The notes under the pieces were generated by a model. That model was not told the DNA's origin and did no database searches. It was given only the letters and a program-made list of their open reading frames with translations. A stretch of 49,583 bases of DNA, from assembly GCA_903895595.1 (NCBI GenBank), contig CAITUP010000015.1:1-49583 (forward strand), read 5' to 3'. The DNA is from an uncultured Acetobacteraceae bacterium (GTDB lineage: Bacteria > Pseudomonadota > Alphaproteobacteria > Acetobacterales > Acetobacteraceae). A program made the translations under genes and the position numbers. Numbering within the stretch: the stretch's first letter is position 1; every line of letters starts with the position of its first letter. This document shows positions 45,993 to 49,583 of the stretch, piece after piece.

Positions 45993-47720
45993 TTACGATC
46001 CACCATGCTCGGCCGCGGCATCGGCCGCATCCACCAGCACCGCGTCGCCTGCATGCAGACCGTCCCGCACTTCGATACCGTTCGGCGTGCTGATGCCCAA
46101 AACCACGGCCACCTCGCGAATCTTTCCGTCATTTTGCACATGGGCATGCATCTCGCCACCGCCCGCCGCGTGCAGCGCGGACGTGGGCACGACCAACGCA
46201 TTATTATTTTCATATGAAATAATAGAAAGATTGGCCGACATGCCCACCCGAATGGTACGCTGTTGCGCCGGGGTCAGGTCGGCGATGCGCACCGTGACGG
46301 GGAAATTGGGCAGGCCGTTGCGGCCGGTATCGCTGCCCGCTTGCGCCGCGACCGTCGCCACGACGCCTGAAAGCGGCTCACCGCCCAAGGCATCGCCGGT
46401 CACGCTCACCTTGTCGCCAACGACGACCTTGTTCACATCGATCTCGTCCAGCACACTTTTCACAGACAGCACTTCCAGATCGCCGATCGCCATGATCGAC
46501 TGCCCCTTCGTCACCCTCGACCCGAGTTCGACCGACGGCGCCCGTCCGCCGAACCCGTTGTCGGGCGGCTGCAGAACCACACCGGAAACCGGTGCGACGA
46601 CGACCGCGCGGCCAATTTCCGCTTCGACATCGGCCACGCGCGCATCGGCGTTCGCCAGCTCGAATTCCGCGATGCGCAGCGCATCCGCGTTGCCGCGGGC
46701 CAGTGCCTGATCCAGGTCTTCGCGGGCCGATTGCAACTGTAGGACCTGCGACCGCTGCTGCTGCTGCAGGCCGCGATATTCCTCCACCGCGACGATACCG
46801 CGGTCCAGCAACACCTTGGTCTGCCCCAGTTTGATTCGCAGTTCGGCGGCATCCATTTCCAAGGACGTCAGGGCCCGGCGGGTGCGGGAAACATCCGGGC
46901 CGTTTACCCAGCCCCGTAACTCCTCGACATGCTGACGGGCCTTGATCTGGGCGGTCTGGGCGTCGCGCATGCGCGTCATGGCCTCGGCCGTATCCAGCCG
47001 CAGGATCGGATCGCCACGATTGACCCGAGCACCATAGCTGAAATTCTTCTCACGCACCGAAGCATCGAAGGGGGCGCTCACGTTGACCACCGATCCGGCT
47101 TCGATGGTGCCGACCACAGCGACCTGGCTGACGATGTGCCGCGGGTGCAGGATCAATGTCGCCACGGCGCCGGCCGCGGGCGCACCGCTCAGTCCGAGAT
47201 CGCCTGGCTTCCACCAGGCCAGGACACCGACGCCGGCCGTGACCAGCGCCAGCAATGCGACGCCCCCCACCAGCACACGCCGTGAAGCGCCACCATGCAC
47301 GACCGCCCGCCCAACAGGCGCTTGCTGGGGCGGCCGCGGCGCCAGCGCCGCCAGACGCGCCAGTCGAAGCAGCGACGCCTCCCCATCCGCATCCAAGGCG
47401 TGGGGGCTTGTATCGGCCAGACAAAGGGCGCCGAGGCCGCCGGGAATCGCAACCGCTGCCAGCGCCCGCAGGAAGGGAGCGCTGGTGGCAGATCGGTGTT
47501 GGGAGGTTTCCGGATCGGCCGTGAGGTCCGGCACCGTCAGGGGCACGACTGCGGCGATACACGCGTCGGCCATCGGCATGTCGGGCGCATCCTGTTCCGC
47601 CAAACCCCGGACAATGCGCGGCCGGTGCGAACGATCCCCCGGCAGGATATAGGCGATCGGCCACCCGGTGGCCGCGCATGCCAACCTCAGAATGTCGTCC
47701 AAGGGGCCCGGTTCGGTCAT
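45993..47720 (-). CDS. GAF-like domain fused to an HlyD-type periplasmic adaptor
   Basis: A 575-residue protein with an unusual layout. Residues about 6-127 resemble a GAF sensor domain (ILRLACAATGW, VPDLTADPETS, PFLRALAAVAIPGG and GALCLAD). A membrane helix follows at about 148-170, then an HlyD/MacA-type adaptor: biotinyl-lipoyl-like strands (about 200-245), an alpha-helical hairpin with coiled coil (about 247-370) and beta-barrel parts to 560. GAF would lie in the cytoplasm and the adaptor in the periplasm. ATG 47720 overlaps the TolC gene stop (ATGA); a longer frame runs into that gene. Confidence 0.8.
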   Translation of the reverse strand: MTEPGPLDDILRLACAATGWPIAYILPGDRSHRPRIVRGLAEQDAPDMPMADACIAAVVPLTVPDLTADPETSQHRSATSAPFLRALAAVAIPGGLGALCLADTSPHALDADGEASLLRLARLAALAPRPPQQAPVGRAVVHGGASRRVLVGGVALLALVTAGVGVLAWWKPGDLGLSGAPAAGAVATLILHPRHIVSQVAVVGTIEAGSVVNVSAPFDASVREKNFSYGARVNRGDPILRLDTAEAMTRMRDAQTAQIKARQHVEELRGWVNGPDVSRTRRALTSLEMDAAELRIKLGQTKVLLDRGIVAVEEYRGLQQQQRSQVLQLQSAREDLDQALARGNADALRIAEFELANADARVADVEAEIGRAVVVAPVSGVVLQPPDNGFGGRAPSVELGSRVTKGQSIMAIGDLEVLSVKSVLDEIDVNKVVVGDKVSVTGDALGGEPLSGVVATVAAQAGSDTGRNGLPNFPVTVRIADLTPAQQRTIRVGMSANLSIISYENNNALVVPTSALHAAGGGEMHAHVQNDGKIREVAVVLGISTPNGIEVRDGLHAGDAVLVDAADAAAEHGGS

Positions 47721-49171
47721 CGGTCGTTCAGCCCGATCTTCCACGTTTCCAAAGTGGTGCCCAGGAGTTGATCGATATTCGTCAGCGTATTGAGATAGGC
47801 GACCGTCGCCGTGAGTTCGGCGTTTTCCGCCGACTGGACATCGTTTTGGAACGCGACGACCTGGAAGTTGCTGGACCGGCCGACCTGGAGTTTCGCCAGT
47901 TCGATCTCGAGCTTGCCGGCGCTCAGCTGGCGGGCACGCCGGGTCTGTTCGAGTTCGCTGACCTGGGCGGCGAGCGATTGCACGGAATCCGTCACCTGTT
48001 GCTCCAGCACTGCGGCGGCCTGTTCCTTCGCGATCTCGATCTGGCGCAGACTGACGGTGGCATTCACCTCGCCCTGTTCGCGGGTGAGATCGTTGATCGG
48101 GATCGTGAACTGCAAACCGACCTGATAATCGCCCTTGCGTGTCGCCAGGGAGGTGACGGAATCGGCGATGTAGCGGCCGGAGGATTGCACGCCGGTCCCC
48201 CCGACCAGTGCCACGTTCCACAGGCGCTGATTGCGCGCGACCATCAGATTGATGCGCGCGGTATCGAGTTGCAGTACTTGCTGTAGGTACGCAGGTTGCG
48301 AGGCAAGGGCGATGCGCAGGGCCTTCGCGAGGTCGATGCGCACCGGTGTCGCCGTCAGCTTTTCGGTCGCTTTAATGTCTATATTCAGTTCCAGCGCGAG
48401 GATCGTCAGCAGGTTCAGCCGAGCGGAATTGTAAGCATTGCGGGCGGACGCGAAGGCCAATTCCTGTTGCGCGATCGCTTCATCGGACTGGATCAACTCG
48501 ACCCGCGCCAATCGTCCGGCGTCGATCAACAGACGGTTGACATCGCGCAGATCGCGGGCGCGTTTCAACGACGCCTCGGCGATGCGGGCCTGTTGTTCCG
48601 TCTGGATCAGCGCGCGATAGGCCAGGATTGTCTGCGTGACCGTCGCGCTCACGGTATTCTTCAGGCTGAGTTGCGCCACCTGTTCGGCAATGCGCGCTTG
48701 GCGCAGCGGGGCGGTGCCGACTTCCAACCCGCCGCCGGCCAGCAGCGGTTGGCTGAAACTGACCGAAAGGTTGGATGCTCCGGTCGGCTGGCTGCCGGAT
48801 GTCTGGGATTGATTGTTGTTCCATGCGAAGGAAAAACTGGCTCCGGTCACCGTGGTCATCGTGGCCGAGGGATTGACCGCCAAGCCGGAACTGGTCGAAC
48901 CCACCGCGCGCTGCTTGCTGACAGTGCTCCCCAGCGTAAAATGGGGTGTGTAGACGTCTTCGGCGACGCGCAGGGCGAATTTGTCAACGATCCGCTGTAG
49001 GTACTGGCTGTGGATGCCGCGATTGTCGCGGATCGCGAGGAACACGGCCTCCGGCAGTGTCAGGGCCAGAACCGGACCGTTGGGGCGCTCGGCGACCGCA
49101 GCCGGAAGCGACAGGCCGACAAGGGCGATCGCGACGACCGCGCGGCGGACAACGTGAGATGGCGGAGTCAC
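47717..49171 (-). CDS. TolC family outer membrane efflux protein
   Basis: A 484-residue TolC-like protein with GTG 49171 as start, giving a signal peptide ending AVA before Glu28 and GGGGGAAGG upstream. Two OEP repeats with long helices are visible (TVTQTILAYRALIQTEQQ, DAGRLARVELIQSDEAIAQ, SSNFQVVAFQNDVQSAE). It would form the outer membrane channel of the export system. The frame remains open to 49390, but that extension is the 154-bp repeat and should not be translated. Confidence 0.88.
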   Translation of the reverse strand: MTPPSHVVRRAVVAIALVGLSLPAAVAERPNGPVLALTLPEAVFLAIRDNRGIHSQYLQRIVDKFALRVAEDVYTPHFTLGSTVSKQRAVGSTSSGLAVNPSATMTTVTGASFSFAWNNNQSQTSGSQPTGASNLSVSFSQPLLAGGGLEVGTAPLRQARIAEQVAQLSLKNTVSATVTQTILAYRALIQTEQQARIAEASLKRARDLRDVNRLLIDAGRLARVELIQSDEAIAQQELAFASARNAYNSARLNLLTILALELNIDIKATEKLTATPVRIDLAKALRIALASQPAYLQQVLQLDTARINLMVARNQRLWNVALVGGTGVQSSGRYIADSVTSLATRKGDYQVGLQFTIPINDLTREQGEVNATVSLRQIEIAKEQAAAVLEQQVTDSVQSLAAQVSELEQTRRARQLSAGKLEIELAKLQVGRSSNFQVVAFQNDVQSAENAELTATVAYLNTLTNIDQLLGTTLETWKIGLNDR

Positions 49172-49255
49172 AGCCGGTGCCTTCCCCCTTTCTGGGTGGT
49201 CCCGGCTTATCGCATCATGGCACGCGCCCGCGCAACTGCCTCGCGCGATCCCAAC

Positions 49256-49409
49256 AGCGCAATCGCTTGAAGGTACCCGGAACACTGAATTGGGGAATTG
49301 GCCTAACCAACCCGTCATCCTCGGCCTTGTGCCGAGGACCAACACGGGCACAAATTGGCGATTTCCTGCACGTATTGGTCTCGGGGACAAGCTCTAGCAG
49401 GTTCGCACA
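49256..49409 (-). repeat. 154-bp dispersed repeat, copy B (inverted)
   Basis: Matches copy A (192-345) in reverse orientation at about 139 of 154 positions by eye. Hairpin arms at 49336-49349 and 49366-49379 flank a 16-nt loop; 12 of 14 pairs hold. The block is open in the frame of the TolC-like gene. Confidence 0.8.
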
Positions 49410-49583
49410 TCCTGGGTACGACCTTCCTGCGTTTGCCTTCTGCAAGGATGAAAACCCGGAGGCGGGGCAAATGCCCGGGCAACCCCGCTCATCCGCGGTT
49501 GCGATGCCCGATCTGCCTATGTTTGGGTGTCGGGATCGGATCCAGCACCGCGTTTAACCCAGAGGTCCCAGAGACCCAGAGAC
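49408..49583 (+). repeat. Dispersed repeat of about 170 bp, copy 2
   Basis: Matches copy 1 (3266-3430) in the same orientation, and ends at the window edge. It directly abuts copy B of the 154-bp repeat, whereas copy 1 is not flanked by a full 154-bp copy. Confidence 0.72.

Larger units (their letters stand above)
49172..49583. other. Repeat region at the window end
   Basis: No gene is supported. The stretch holds the upstream region of the TolC-like gene, the 154-bp repeat copy B (49256-49409, inverted relative to copy A), and the ~170-bp repeat copy 2 (49408-49583), cut by the window edge. Confidence 0.7.

Overview
The window is GC-rich, densely packed bacterial chromosome. Several features point to an alphaproteobacterium, most likely Acetobacteraceae/Rhodospirillales: a UPF0262 protein, a perfect CtrA-type box (TTAA-N7-TTAA), an alphaproteobacterial-type cysteine synthase, and a rich set of oxidases, CoA-transferases and orphan periplasmic binding proteins. 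No rRNA, tRNA, CRISPR array, transposase or integrase was recognised.

Layout. 1-3136: repeat-rich leader, then an alpha-hydroxy-acid oxidase and a family 5 binding protein. 3137-3589: cluster of repeats with a 38-bp perfect palindrome. 3590-5864: a TauD/TfdA-like dioxygenase and a VOC protein, divergent around an FNR-type box, then a toxin-first TA module. 6007-10691: tight operon of Zn-alcohol dehydrogenase, class II aldolase, PPOX-like flavoprotein, LivJ-like binding protein and metallophosphoesterase. 10688-13770: pepF and an AarF/UbiB-like kinase. 13859-15836: acyl-CoA ligase and a 55-aa protein. 15826-19983: racemase; DUF983-UPF0262-mtnA-DUF2272 operon; small membrane-protein pair. 20067-21519: rhodanese and cysteine synthase, divergent. 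21623-23736: HpcH/HpaI lyase and CoA-transferase. 23737-25945: cobalamin riboswitch and BtuB-like receptor. 25937-30006: second CoA-transferase, then LLM oxidoreductase with a family 5 binding protein. 30092-31567: cupin with ferredoxin, then a HigBA module. 31631-36579: two Gfo/Idh/MocA oxidoreductases and a CinA-like amidase, divergent from an SDR and a type B carboxylesterase. 36595-39721: CtrA box with a DUF1217 gene, DUF1906 protein, large lipoprotein. 40104-42874: SMP-30-like lactonase, cyclase, SRPBCC protein, rpmB, small lipoprotein. 42894-49171: minus-strand export operon of TolC, adaptor, two secreted proteins, ABC ATPase and MacB-like permease.

The most unusual finds are the export operon, whose adaptor carries an apparent N-terminal GAF-like domain before its membrane anchor, and a set of dispersed intergenic repeats. 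A 154-bp element lies in inverted orientation near both ends of the window. Its hairpin, with a constant 16-nt loop, recurs at 39974-40017. A roughly 170-bp element occurs twice, and short ATGGTCGG palindromes recur between genes. The 154-bp element is open in the frame of the two genes it precedes and would give both the same false N-terminus.

Regulatory sites supported by sequence are the FNR-type box (4549-4562), CtrA-type boxes (15564-15578 and 36595-36609), the cobalamin riboswitch (about 23773-23925) and a sigma70-like rpmB promoter (42518-42546). All functional calls rest on reading motifs by eye; no database search was run.
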